Counted from the first letter of the stretch, positions 53,960 through 63,354 are shown. The stretch is 64,000 nucleotides of DNA from Bacteroidetes bacterium GWC2_46_850 (GCA_001768325.1 MENQ01000016.1:124001-188000); one strand, 5' to 3'. Numbers and translations are program-made. The notes: a model not told the origin generated them from the letters alone.

Positions 53960-54874
53960 TCAGGCTTCTTCCCATTGTTTACGAAGCAGTTTCAACGCAG
54001 CGGGCACAACGATGTTGCGTTCACCCTGACAGCCACATTCAAAGCTGACATACTTATTGTACCCCAGCATCTTAAGACCGTTGAATCCATCCACATAATT
54101 GTCAGCTTCACCATCTTCACCCGGCATGCTGCGACGCTTGCGACTGGCCACATGCACATGTTGCAGATGTTCTCCCGCTGAGATAAACGCCCCCTTGTCG
54201 GAATTTTCTTCCCAGGTCATGTGCCAGAAATCGCCCATGCATTTCACACCCGGATTATTGATGTCCCGACAGATGGAAGCAGCATCGCCCACCTGTCGAA
54301 GATAGAAAGCTTCCTTACGATTCAGCGGTTCCAGGATGACGGTGGTACCATGTTGCTGCGCAAGGGTACCCATCTCATTGAACTGCTCGCAAAGGAAATC
54401 ACGTGTCTCCTGCGTGTGTGGCATCACCGGCTCTTGTCGGTTAAAAGCAGGAACAATGATCACGCCTGTTGAACCGAATTCACCGGCAGCAATGATCAGT
54501 TCTGCCATCGTATCACGACATTGTTTGCGGATGGCGGGATCGGCAGAAAGGATGAAACCGTCGAAGCCGGCACATACAGCGCTTACTTTGATGTTACGTC
54601 CTCTGAGGGCATCTTTGAATTCCTGTTTTCTCGCGAGTAAAGGTTTGCCGTGCGGTTCAAAGCCGACCACACCATGTGCTTCCATAAAATCGAACTTCTC
54701 TTTCAGGGTGGCACCGGGAGCGGTACCCTCCTGAAAAGAGATATTCAATTTTGTTTTACCGGCACCTTTGTTCTTTTTTGAACTGGCAGAAGCCACAGAA
54801 TTATAACCTCCAATTGCGAGGACAGCTGAACCGGCAATGGTTGTCTGAATAAATTTTCTTCTGTCGATTGTCAT
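53960..54874 (-). CDS. Tat-exported TIM-barrel sugar isomerase/epimerase-like protein
   Basis: A 304-residue protein of the xylose-isomerase-like TIM-barrel (hydroxypyruvate isomerase/sugar phosphate isomerase) group. A twin-arginine signal is present (DRRKFIQTTIAGSAVLAIGG). Metal-site motifs visible: ILEPLNRKE (Glu), GDFWHM, HVHVASRKRR and SFECGC (Glu), consistent with a bound divalent metal. Tat-exported members beside Gfo/Idh/MocA proteins have been linked to epimerisation or to cleavage of 3-keto-glycosides in Bacteroidota. The start at 54874 puts the Tat motif at the N-terminus, 7 bp after the oxidoreductase stop. Confidence 0.85.
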   Translation of the reverse strand: MTIDRRKFIQTTIAGSAVLAIGGYNSVASASSKKNKGAGKTKLNISFQEGTAPGATLKEKFDFMEAHGVVGFEPHGKPLLARKQEFKDALRGRNIKVSAVCAGFDGFILSADPAIRKQCRDTMAELIIAAGEFGSTGVIIVPAFNRQEPVMPHTQETRDFLCEQFNEMGTLAQQHGTTVILEPLNRKEAFYLRQVGDAASICRDINNPGVKCMGDFWHMTWEENSDKGAFISAGEHLQHVHVASRKRRSMPGEDGEADNYVDGFNGLKMLGYNKYVSFECGCQGERNIVVPAALKLLRKQWEEA

Positions 54875-54881
54875 GATCTGC

Positions 54882-56261
54882 TTATTTTTTTGCACTTCCA
54901 GGTACGGGCGCGGTAAATCCGGCCATATCCATCTTGCCGATATTCAGGTCGGCAGGCGTATAATCCAGTGGCGACGCCGTCACGGCATCCCATGTTGTTT
55001 CCTGTCCCGTATAGGCAGACTCACGTCCCATGATAGCAGCCAAATTAGATACTGCTGTTTCGGAAGCTTGTTCAATGGGTTTGTTACTACGGATACAGTT
55101 AATCAGATTCACATGTTCCAATGTGTAGGGGTCGGTCTGTTGAAAATTGGTTTTCTCTGCATCACCGTCATACTGCCAGATTACATTTCCGGCCAGGTCT
55201 TTGATAACATGTCCACCCTGGCTCGACCAAGATCCTTTGGTACCTTGGATAAACTCACTCACATTGTTGGCACAACCGTCTATCTGGCGACACATGCTAT
55301 GCAGATGAATGCCATTTTCCATGGTGAAGTCGATACTGAAGTTATCATACTGATCACCTGTTACACGACGGTGGCGTGAGCCAAAGCCTACGGCGCTTAC
55401 CGGTTTCAGACCGGAGAACCAGGTGAATACATCGATGTTGTGCACATGCTGCTCCACAATATGGTCTCCCGAGAGCCACTTCCAGTTCACCCAGTCGCGC
55501 ACCATAAATTCAAAATCACTCCACTGTGGCTGTCTTTCACGATACCAGAGCATGCTCTGGTTCCAGTATACCGTTCCACCGGTGATCTCACCAATGGCAC
55601 CGTTCATAATCTGTTTATAGGATTCCACATAACTGCGCTGGTGGTGGCGTTGTGTTCCGGTAACAACACTCAGGCTCTTTGCCTGGGCCTGTTTGGCAGC
55701 AGCCACGATGGTACGGTAACCTGCCGCATCCACACAGATGGGTTTTTCAAGGAAACAGTGGATATTCTTTTCTACGGCATACTTAAAATGTTCAGCACGG
55801 AAAAAGGGAGGTGTTGCATCAATCAGCACATCGATACCACTGTCAATTACCTGTTTGTAGGCATCCAATCCCACAAATCGTTTTTCGGTTGGAATATCGA
55901 TATTCTTTTCCGACTTTAGTTTGTCGCCAAGACTGTCGACTCTGTCCTGGAACACGTCGCCCAGCGCCACAATGGTGACCCCATTGGCGGCATTCAAAAA
56001 GTTTATGGCAGCACCCGATCCGCGACCTCCGCAGCCTACGACACCCGCTTTGATCTCTTTGCCGTCGGCAGCCAAATCGGGAAGTTCCGGAATGTAATAG
56101 CTCCCGGGTTCTTTTAAAGGGGTGTTGGCACCTTTACTTTTTTCTGATCCGCTACAGGATGTCAACAGACCTGCAGAGCCTGTTCCAATGACTCCTACGG
56201 CCCCTGCTACGGCAGAGGTTTTCAGGAATGATCTTCTGGTTACGTTGTTCTCTTTTTTCAT
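54882..56261 (-). CDS. Tat-exported Gfo/Idh/MocA-family oxidoreductase (probable lipoprotein)
   Basis: A 459-residue oxidoreductase with a Tat signal (TRRSFLKTSAVAGAVGVIGT) followed by a lipobox-like LLTSC (Cys36), so probably a lipoprotein outside the cytoplasm. The nucleotide fold motif is AGVVGCGGRGSGAAINFL and the catalytic Lys is in CFLEKPICVD. The substrate domain has SGDHIVEQHVHNIDVFTWF, with His residues typical of the family. Exported members bind NAD(P) tightly and act on sugars, for example oxidising a glycoside at C3 or hydrolysing by a redox mechanism. It lies between the cytochrome-FGE gene (180 bp) and the TIM-barrel gene (7 bp). Confidence 0.9.
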   Translation of the reverse strand: MKKENNVTRRSFLKTSAVAGAVGVIGTGSAGLLTSCSGSEKSKGANTPLKEPGSYYIPELPDLAADGKEIKAGVVGCGGRGSGAAINFLNAANGVTIVALGDVFQDRVDSLGDKLKSEKNIDIPTEKRFVGLDAYKQVIDSGIDVLIDATPPFFRAEHFKYAVEKNIHCFLEKPICVDAAGYRTIVAAAKQAQAKSLSVVTGTQRHHQRSYVESYKQIMNGAIGEITGGTVYWNQSMLWYRERQPQWSDFEFMVRDWVNWKWLSGDHIVEQHVHNIDVFTWFSGLKPVSAVGFGSRHRRVTGDQYDNFSIDFTMENGIHLHSMCRQIDGCANNVSEFIQGTKGSWSSQGGHVIKDLAGNVIWQYDGDAEKTNFQQTDPYTLEHVNLINCIRSNKPIEQASETAVSNLAAIMGRESAYTGQETTWDAVTASPLDYTPADLNIGKMDMAGFTAPVPGSAKK

Positions 56262-56410
56262 ACGATTTTAATTTTTTTACATGATTGAGTATGGAACTCG
56301 CGAGGATTTTGTTCTCGTATAAAATGATGTTTACGCTCGTTTCACCTCAATTGATTGTTTTAGGATATTATTTATTTATTGGTTGTTTGATTTCAGCGAC
56401 CAGTTTCTAT

Positions 56411-56438
56411 TCTTGTATCTTGTAACTTGCGTCTTGTG
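56411..56438. repeat. Degenerate heptamer repeat (TCTTGTA-like, four units)
   Basis: Units TCTTGTA, TCTTGTA, ACTTGCG and TCTTGTG lie in tandem just 3 bp beyond the 3' end of the cytochrome-FGE gene. Confidence 0.75.
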
Positions 56439-56441
56439 CAA

Positions 56442-58022
56442 TCATCGCGTTACCAAAGAAGCGTCCGGTTCACACACGACACGGAATCCGATTCCTTTTA
56501 TATCGGAGTACCACCAGATGCTCTTGGGTTGCTGCGGGTCAGTCTTCATCCACGCATCGTGTTGCGTATAAGAGCGGGCGGCACTCCGCACGTCGGACGC
56601 ATCGGAAGCATAACTGCCGCCACGGACCACCCACTCGTCGCCTTGTGTAACCACCGGATCGCGGGTAACCCCCGACCGCTTGCCGTATGCCTTGGGATCA
56701 TATTTATCGGCCGTATACTCCATCACATTTCCCAGCATGTTCTTCAACCCGTAGGGATTGGCTAAAACAACAGAAGGTGGTTGTGTGCGGCTGTCGCTAT
56801 TTACGTCGTAGACAACATAGGCACTGATGCTGTCGGTTTTGGGTTTGAAGATATTTCGCATGAATCCGTGTGCTGAAAAATCTTTTGGGCTTCCGGGGAA
56901 GAAATAAGCGCTTTGCTTGCCTCCCCGTGCAGCATATTCCCACTCAGCCTCGGTGGGTAGACGATATTTTTTTCCTGTTTTTGCCGATAACCATTGACAG
57001 AATGTCTCCGCAGCGTAGTGTGTCATTGTGATGGCAGGACGGTCGCCCTGTCCCCATCCCTGATCGGGATAACCGAAAGGAGGTGTGGGCCCCGAAATAG
57101 CATCAACGCCCATGGCGGTCAGGTTATTTTCATACACCATCTCAGGCGGTGTGCGTCCTTCGCTCATTGTTTCGGCATAAAATGCCCAATACTCATCCCA
57201 TGTTGTCTCCACTTCTGCCATAAAGAAGGGACTGACGGTGACCTCATGCTGTGGTGACTCGTCCGGATTACGGAAAGGTTCTTTCTCCGGACTGCCCATC
57301 TTGAAGGTTCCGCCCGGAATCGCTCTCATCTGAAATGATACCGCTGTGCCAGGAATCTGTTCACGATAGTCGGCGAAGGCAGTTACATGGGTAGGTTCTT
57401 TAAAATAAAGGCTCGTATCCACCGCGTAAGATCCTCCCATTCCCGGAATTCCCACCATCTGACCGTGGGCGTAATTGGGATTGTAGTGTCCCACATCAAG
57501 GTGGCAGCTGATACACTGCAAATCTAGTTTTTCGGCATTTTCCTCGTAATAGAGGTGGGCAGTAATGCCATCGTCAGTGATTCCCTCTGGAAAAAGGTTC
57601 TGGTGACACTTTACACAGGATTTGTTGGGAATATATTTTACCGCATTTTCCAGTTCCGATTTTTTATCCCAGTTAAAATCGGCACTATCTTTGGTGAGGT
57701 ATCCCCAAACATCACGTGCGCCCAAGGCCAGCTTGGCCGAATAATGTTCCCAGGTGTTGTCTTTGGGAGGAAGGTGACAGTCTACGCAGTTTACCATGAC
57801 ACCACTTCCGTTGTTCACATGGGTCGATAGTTTCCAGCTCTCTTCGGCGTGTGAATGAACATGGCACATCATACACGATTCGTTGGTGGAGAAATAGACT
57901 GAAGTCTGATACAAAGCAGCTACAAGCACAATTCCTATGATAATTCCTGTCAACAGGATAAGGCCTCTCCGTCTGTGTGACTTTTCTTTAGGCTTCCTGT
58001 TCCTTTTTAAAAATCTCGACAT
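56442..58022 (-). CDS. Tetraheme NapC/NirT-type cytochrome c fused to FGE-like (SUMF1) domain
   Basis: A 526-residue fusion. An N-terminal anchor (20-41, GLILLTGIIIGIVLVAALYQ) leads to four haem-binding CxxCH motifs: CMMCH (50-54), CVDCH (79-83), CVKCH (136-140), CISCH (170-174), the layout of NapC/NrfH quinol dehydrogenases, which pass electrons from menaquinol to periplasmic partners. Residues ~231-517 are a formylglycine-generating-enzyme fold (IPGGTFKMGSPEKEPFRNPD, RLPTEAEWEYAARGG, NVMEYTADKY, VVRGGSYASD, IGFRVVC). The Cys pair of true FGEs (in the C-H-x-S-Y-C segment after RGGS) is replaced by ASDASDV, so formylglycine synthesis is unlikely; a binding or scaffold role is more probable. 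It heads the oxidoreductase/TIM-barrel/CcsBA series. Confidence 0.9.
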   Translation of the reverse strand: MSRFLKRNRKPKEKSHRRRGLILLTGIIIGIVLVAALYQTSVYFSTNESCMMCHVHSHAEESWKLSTHVNNGSGVMVNCVDCHLPPKDNTWEHYSAKLALGARDVWGYLTKDSADFNWDKKSELENAVKYIPNKSCVKCHQNLFPEGITDDGITAHLYYEENAEKLDLQCISCHLDVGHYNPNYAHGQMVGIPGMGGSYAVDTSLYFKEPTHVTAFADYREQIPGTAVSFQMRAIPGGTFKMGSPEKEPFRNPDESPQHEVTVSPFFMAEVETTWDEYWAFYAETMSEGRTPPEMVYENNLTAMGVDAISGPTPPFGYPDQGWGQGDRPAITMTHYAAETFCQWLSAKTGKKYRLPTEAEWEYAARGGKQSAYFFPGSPKDFSAHGFMRNIFKPKTDSISAYVVYDVNSDSRTQPPSVVLANPYGLKNMLGNVMEYTADKYDPKAYGKRSGVTRDPVVTQGDEWVVRGGSYASDASDVRSAARSYTQHDAWMKTDPQQPKSIWWYSDIKGIGFRVVCEPDASLVTR

Positions 58023-58197
58023 TGTTGTTTTCGATAAGAAATATTAAATTATAGTTTTCATCTATACCACATGGTGTTTAGCCTATAAAAGTACGAAATT
58101 TTGTGATAAACGAAAAGATTAATGTATTAAATGCACTTGTTGATAAAAAATTCCGTTCAGAATCATCGGTTTCGCATCGGATGCTTACACGATAAGT

Positions 58198-58228
58198 TAT
58201 GCCGGGAAGTATTTCACTCCCCGGCATA
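58198..58228. terminator. 9-bp perfect inverted repeat downstream of susD
   Basis: TATGCCGGG (58198-58206) pairs with CCCGGCATA (58220-58228) around a 13-nt loop, about 30 bp beyond the susD stop on the minus strand. There is no U-run after it, so it may be an mRNA 3'-end stabiliser or rho-type terminator rather than an intrinsic one. The rest of the 235-bp gap (58023-58257) is AT-rich without clear promoter. Confidence 0.4.
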
Positions 58229-58240
58229 CCCATATATCAT

Positions 58241-58261
58241 TGATCATTGATCATTGATCAT
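58241..58261. repeat. Three tandem copies of TGATCAT overlapping the susD stop
   Basis: Three perfect 7-bp units; the third contains the susD stop codon (58258-58260). Each unit includes the palindrome TGATCA. Confidence 0.95.
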
Positions 58262-60123
58262 TCACCGTAACCCGGGTTTTGAATGAGATTCAGATTCCGT
58301 TGTATCTCATCCCGGTGGATGGGCAGATAATAGCACTTATCCACCCATTTCCTGTTTTCCTGCAACAGGGGTACCACTCGATACTGATAGGTCCATTTCG
58401 ATTCATCGTAAGTGGCCTTTTCCTGTTTGGGAACACCTGCCTTCAACATACCGGTAATCTTTATTCCATTCAGGCTGTTGAGCCCGGGAGCCTGGGGAGC
58501 AATCATCCAGCGTCTCACATCCCAGTATCTGTGTTCTTCAAAGAAAAACTCAATGCGCCGTTCATTCTGGTATATTCTCCTCAGTTCAGCCTTATCTACC
58601 GTTGTCACTGCCGGCAGGTTTACATGAGCGCGGATCTCGTTCAGATATTGCTTCGCTTCATCCAGCTCACCCAACTCGATACATGCTTCGATGTAGTCGT
58701 AATAGACTTCTGAAAGACGGATGAACGGGAACACTGCGTTGATGTAGTTCCGGTGATCGCCCTTCGCCGGATTAATAAATTTTTTCAGATAATAACCGGT
58801 ATAGGTAGCATTCCAGTTCTCACCACCACCCTCACGGGTATCCATACCCGCATATAAATCGTTGCTGGCGGGATCGAGCTGGTAATAACCGGTCTGGATC
58901 CTGCCGGTGGGTTCTTCGGCTGCATAGTCTGAAGGTCGTTGAATCCACTGCATCCCATCATACATGATGGTGGCATAGAATCGTGCTTCTCTGTTCTTAT
59001 ACGGTGCAGCAGCATGGGCGGGATTACTCCAGTTGAATTTGCTTCCGTCGGCCATTGCAAAAGCATCTACCGCATCCTGTACCGGTGTATTGCCTCCCCA
59101 GGCATGGTAGCCGCTCGGGCCGTTGAACAGCGGCATTCTGCCGCCGCTCTCCTGTTTGGTATCGATGAAATAGCGGGAGAAGATATGGTCAGGACCATCC
59201 TTGGTGAAGAAAGACCATATCTGCTCTGCTTTCGCTTCATTGGTGAGTCCTGAGCCACCAAAGGTAGGAATGGCATGTCCCAGGGGGTTATTCATCAGAT
59301 CCTTTGCAGCAATTTTCACTGCGTTCCATCGTTCCGTTCTGGAACCTTTGGTGTAAAACAACAGCTCTTTATTGGCATACACAGCGAAAATAGGTGTCTT
59401 GGCAGTGGCTGTAGCCTCATCGTGCAGGTCGCTGGCAGCATCGGTGAGAACCCTTACTTTGAGGGCTTTCACGGCAGCCAGTGTGGCCCGGCCCTTGTCG
59501 GTATTCGCGAAGGTTCTGTCCTTCAGCAGGATGGCGGCCTCATCCAGGTCCGAAAGGATCTGAGCGATGCAATCGTCATACGAAGCGCGGGGAATTAACA
59601 AATCTTCCTGTGCATCGTCCAGTTGTGTTACCCTCAACTGAAGGGGTACACCGCCATGTGCTCTGGTCAGTCGATGGTAGAAGTAAGCACGCAGGAAATA
59701 AGCTTCACCTTTCAATTGCATCTTGTTGTTCTCATCGAAAGTGGCTGCATCCACATTTTCAATAAAATCGTTACAGGAACGGATATTCCGATAAAGTCTG
59801 GCCCATTGGTGACCGCTCTGTGTCTTGGCAAACCAGCCGAGATTCACATCCGTCACTGCACCAGAGTTGGTTTCCCTGAATTCGCGTCCGTGGGTGAACA
59901 GCGACTCGTCGGCGGCTGAAGCTTGCAGTTCTTCGGTAAAACCTGCATCCTGAAAGGTGAAGTAGATATCATACATATACGCTTTGGCCAAGCTGGCTTC
60001 TTTCCAGATATCATCTGCCGTGATTTCCGTCTGCGGTTTGGTATCCATGAAATCGGCATTACAGGCGGCCAAAAGCGTAGAAATCGAAAGCAAAACAATA
60101 AAATGTAAACTATATTTTTTCAT
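58258..60123 (-). CDS. SusD/RagB-family nutrient-binding lipoprotein
   Basis: A 621-residue lipoprotein (lipobox TLLAAC, Cys21). The SusD fold is visible in KGEAYFLRAYFYHRLTRAHG, ELRRIYQNERRIEFFFEEHR, RYWDVRRWMIAPQAPG and the C-terminal YYLPIHRDEIQRNLNLIQNP. It follows its susC by 27 bp in the standard order and is thus the lid of that importer. Placement 5' of the cytochrome-FGE gene suggests that the imported sugar feeds the redox enzymes downstream. Confidence 0.95.
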   Translation of the reverse strand: MKKYSLHFIVLLSISTLLAACNADFMDTKPQTEITADDIWKEASLAKAYMYDIYFTFQDAGFTEELQASAADESLFTHGREFRETNSGAVTDVNLGWFAKTQSGHQWARLYRNIRSCNDFIENVDAATFDENNKMQLKGEAYFLRAYFYHRLTRAHGGVPLQLRVTQLDDAQEDLLIPRASYDDCIAQILSDLDEAAILLKDRTFANTDKGRATLAAVKALKVRVLTDAASDLHDEATATAKTPIFAVYANKELLFYTKGSRTERWNAVKIAAKDLMNNPLGHAIPTFGGSGLTNEAKAEQIWSFFTKDGPDHIFSRYFIDTKQESGGRMPLFNGPSGYHAWGGNTPVQDAVDAFAMADGSKFNWSNPAHAAAPYKNREARFYATIMYDGMQWIQRPSDYAAEEPTGRIQTGYYQLDPASNDLYAGMDTREGGGENWNATYTGYYLKKFINPAKGDHRNYINAVFPFIRLSEVYYDYIEACIELGELDEAKQYLNEIRAHVNLPAVTTVDKAELRRIYQNERRIEFFFEEHRYWDVRRWMIAPQAPGLNSLNGIKITGMLKAGVPKQEKATYDESKWTYQYRVVPLLQENRKWVDKCYYLPIHRDEIQRNLNLIQNPGYGE

Positions 60124-60150
60124 ACGAAAATTAAATTAAATCGTTGAATT

Positions 60151-63100
60151 TTAGAAAGTCAATGAAAATCCCAGATTGATCACCTTCGATAAAGGGTAAT
60201 AAACGGCGTTGGTGCTGGTACTCTCCGGATCCAGATCATGTGCATTGGTAAATGTGAGCAAGTTCACACCGTTCAGATAGACACGCCCTCTGGAGAAAAA
60301 TTTCGTGTTCTCCATGATTTGTTTAGGCACATTGTAACCTACCTCCAGGTTCTTCAACCTTATATAATTGGTACTCATCATCCAGTAGGTGTTGCTTGCG
60401 CCCGTACCGCTGTCCCAGTAATACTTGGCGCGTGCGTGTACACGGGGATGTACGCTGCTCGGATTGTCTACCGACCAGTGATTATCATACACATATTTCG
60501 AATAGTTGCCAATTTCACCGGAGTCGAAATATAGTTTTGTCCATGAATCTGCTGCACCCTGAAAGAGAACAGTCAAGTCGAAATTTTTGTACTGAAAAAA
60601 GGAGTTAAGACCGAAAGTCCATTTGGGCTCATTTGTCTTGTTGAACCTTTTCCTGTCATCAGGTGTAATCTTGTTGTCTCCATTAATATCCTTGAATTTC
60701 ATATCGCCGGGTTGCAGACCTTCATCGCTGGTAATACCGTCATAATTGGGTCTGTTAGCCGTATCATTGATTTCTGCCCAGTCTTTGAAGACACCGTCAT
60801 ATTCATAATAGAGGCTTGTATTCATGGGATAACCGGTTGATTTCTGCCAGTCGGGTGCACCAGGTGATTCATCCCAGAAGACAATCGTATTTTTAGCATA
60901 ACCGCCGGAGAAACTGACATCATAGCGGAAGTCCCTGCCAACGGTATCGTTCCATTCCAGTTTCCAGTCGAATCCGGTATTATCCACCTTGCCTATGTTC
61001 TCAGCCGGTAGGGTAAGGCCGGCAGTCTGGGGGATAGAAGCATTTCTTCTCCACAGGATGTTGGACCGTTTGTTGTAGAAGTAATCCAATTCGAAATATA
61101 ACCGGTTGTTCAAAGTACGTCCTTCCAGACCCACATTGAAGTTATTGGCTCTTTCCCAAGTGATGTTTGGATTGGGGAAACGACTGATTCTTAAACCTTT
61201 CTCATCCTGATTATTGACCACATAACCCCACTCGTAGTAGTAAGTGGGGAGAAACTGATACTCACGCAGCTGGCCGTCGAACCAGACCTGGTCGTTACCC
61301 ATCTGTCCCCAGGAAGCACGGATTTTGAAATAATCCATGAAAGAGAGGTTCTCCTTCCAGAACCCCTCTTCAGAGATCCTGTATCCGAAGAGCACACCGG
61401 GGAAAAACCCAAATCTGTTTTCTTTGGGGAACATGTAGGAACCGTCATATCTCCATACAAACTCCGCCAGGTATTTCTCCTGGAAGTTGTAGGAAAAGCG
61501 GCCGAAGTAATTCATACGGGCACGGGTCCAGTTATCGTTCCAACCCCCGCTTGTCGCATTCTTCTCCTTATCGCCTCCGGCGTTGAAATGATGTAGTGCG
61601 TTGGAGAGGAAATATCTTCTGTAACCGGCAAAGAACTCCTTGTCGGAGGTATCTTTTTCCATACCGGCAAGGGCTACCAGTGCATGATCGCCGAACTGTC
61701 GCTCATAATTGAGCAATGCTCCCAGCACCATGTTGGTCTGGTCGAACGAATTCATACTCAAACTGGGATCGGAATGGCTGGGATAACTCAATGCCTTGGT
61801 GAGCAGCGGCGTTACACCATCCTCTTCATAGGTTTTATAGTCCCAGGTGTAGAGATACCAGGGTTCAAACCATGTCTTGGTCTGACCGAACGACTTGTCG
61901 TACGCAATATTGGCAACCAGCTTCAGTCCTTCAATCCAGGGCTGTGTGATCTCCACGTTTCCCGTTGTCTGGATGTAATATCGTTTGTCGTGCGTATAGC
62001 CGGTCTGGTCGGTCACAGCCACAACAGGATTCCGTCCGTACTCCTGCGCCGGTCCGGGCAGACCGTTGGGCCAGTAAGCAGGATCGGTAGGCCGGCCCCG
62101 TGCAGTGAACCATAACAGATCACCGGCACCCTGACTGGGAAAGTTACGGTTCTCCTGTCTACCCATCAATCCGACGTTGGCTTTGATCCATTCGTTCAAT
62201 TGTGCATCCAGGTTTATCCTCAGGTTATATTGCTTGTAGTTGTTGGCCGAATTATGGTAAAGACCATCCTGGTACTTGTAGCCGAAATTGGAGAAATACT
62301 GCAGATTCTGGGTACCGCCACCCAGTTCAACATTGTGGACACTCTGTGGCGACCATGGTTTGAAGGTCTCTTTGTACCAGTCGGTGTCCGGATAACGCCA
62401 GGGATCAGAACCTTCTCTGTACTTCTGTATCTCTTCCTCCGTTTTCCATGGTTCGGAAACAACATCAGGCAGACCAGTATTGGGGTTCATCAGCCCGTCG
62501 TTCACGATCAGCTCATTTCTTAACTCGGCATATTCGGCGGCATTGCTCATCTTTGGCAATATGGTGGGTTGAGCCCATCCCTGATTGAAGGAATAGGTCA
62601 ACTCCGGTTTCTGATCAGTGGTCCCTTTTTTCGTAGTGATCAGGATCACACCGTTGGCAGCTCTGGCACCGTAGATGGCGGCAGATGCATCCTTCAGCAC
62701 CGAGATGGTCTCGATCTCATTGGGGTCGATACGGTCCAGGCCACCGGCTCTGGCAGCCACACCATCGATAACGACCAGCGGATCATTATTCCCAAGTGTA
62801 TTGGATCCTCGGATGCGAATCGTTGATCCGTCGTAACCCGGTTCTCCCGAGCGCTGCAGGGTAATCACACCCGGCATACGTCCTGCAATGGCATTGGAGA
62901 GGTTGGCTACGGGTGACTTGATGAGTTCATCGCCCTTTACCGAGGAGACTGATCCGGTGACTGTTTCCTTCTTCTGGATACCGTAACCTACGACCACTAC
63001 TTCATCCATCATCCTTAAATCTTCTCTCAGTGTCTGGTTGATGGTTGTCTGGGTACCTACGGTCACTTCTGCGGAGAGATATCCGATATAGGAAAAAACC

Positions 63101-63354
63101 AGCACCGAACTGGCACCCGGAACTTCTAAAGCATAGGCACCCTCCGCATCGGTAACGGTACCGATGGTCGTGCCTTTCACGATTACATTCACGCCAATCA
63201 ATGGCTCTCCCGTTTCATCACTGACCGTTCCCCTTACATTTACCTGTGCGGATAATGTAAAGGAACAGAGAACAAGAAACAGGAGCACTAAAATCTTCAA
63301 GGAGTTTTCTGCAAACTTACTTTGTAAGTTGAAATGTGTTGATTTTTTTTTCAT
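60151..63354 (-). CDS. SusC/RagA-family TonB-linked outer-membrane transporter
   Basis: A 1067-residue importer with a long signal peptide (hydrophobic core ILVLLFLVLCSFTLSA, ~21-36), a carboxypeptidase-regulatory-like domain (~38-115, VRGTVSDETGEPLIGVNVIV), the canonical MMDEVVVVGYGIQKKETVTG signature, a plug with IRIRGSNTLGNNDPLVVIDG and DASAAIYGARAANGVILITT, and a barrel ending INLGFSLTF. It differs from both SusC proteins of region A and belongs to the common clade. The gap of 82 bp to the upstream permease suggests co-transcription. Confidence 0.96.
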   Translation of the reverse strand: MKKKSTHFNLQSKFAENSLKILVLLFLVLCSFTLSAQVNVRGTVSDETGEPLIGVNVIVKGTTIGTVTDAEGAYALEVPGASSVLVFSYIGYLSAEVTVGTQTTINQTLREDLRMMDEVVVVGYGIQKKETVTGSVSSVKGDELIKSPVANLSNAIAGRMPGVITLQRSGEPGYDGSTIRIRGSNTLGNNDPLVVIDGVAARAGGLDRIDPNEIETISVLKDASAAIYGARAANGVILITTKKGTTDQKPELTYSFNQGWAQPTILPKMSNAAEYAELRNELIVNDGLMNPNTGLPDVVSEPWKTEEEIQKYREGSDPWRYPDTDWYKETFKPWSPQSVHNVELGGGTQNLQYFSNFGYKYQDGLYHNSANNYKQYNLRINLDAQLNEWIKANVGLMGRQENRNFPSQGAGDLLWFTARGRPTDPAYWPNGLPGPAQEYGRNPVVAVTDQTGYTHDKRYYIQTTGNVEITQPWIEGLKLVANIAYDKSFGQTKTWFEPWYLYTWDYKTYEEDGVTPLLTKALSYPSHSDPSLSMNSFDQTNMVLGALLNYERQFGDHALVALAGMEKDTSDKEFFAGYRRYFLSNALHHFNAGGDKEKNATSGGWNDNWTRARMNYFGRFSYNFQEKYLAEFVWRYDGSYMFPKENRFGFFPGVLFGYRISEEGFWKENLSFMDYFKIRASWGQMGNDQVWFDGQLREYQFLPTYYYEWGYVVNNQDEKGLRISRFPNPNITWERANNFNVGLEGRTLNNRLYFELDYFYNKRSNILWRRNASIPQTAGLTLPAENIGKVDNTGFDWKLEWNDTVGRDFRYDVSFSGGYAKNTIVFWDESPGAPDWQKSTGYPMNTSLYYEYDGVFKDWAEINDTANRPNYDGITSDEGLQPGDMKFKDINGDNKITPDDRKRFNKTNEPKWTFGLNSFFQYKNFDLTVLFQGAADSWTKLYFDSGEIGNYSKYVYDNHWSVDNPSSVHPRVHARAKYYWDSGTGASNTYWMMSTNYIRLKNLEVGYNVPKQIMENTKFFSRGRVYLNGVNLLTFTNAHDLDPESTSTNAVYYPLSKVINLGFSLTF

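Noticed and set aside
56442..57330. Active formylglycine-generating enzyme for sulfatase maturation
   Set aside because: The catalytic Cys pair is missing and no sulfatase gene is in the window.
54882..58022. Nitrite reductase (nrfHA) operon suggested by NrfH-like cytochrome and CcsBA
   Set aside because: No pentahaem NrfA-like gene with CxxCK is present; the genes between are sugar oxidoreductase and TIM-barrel proteins.
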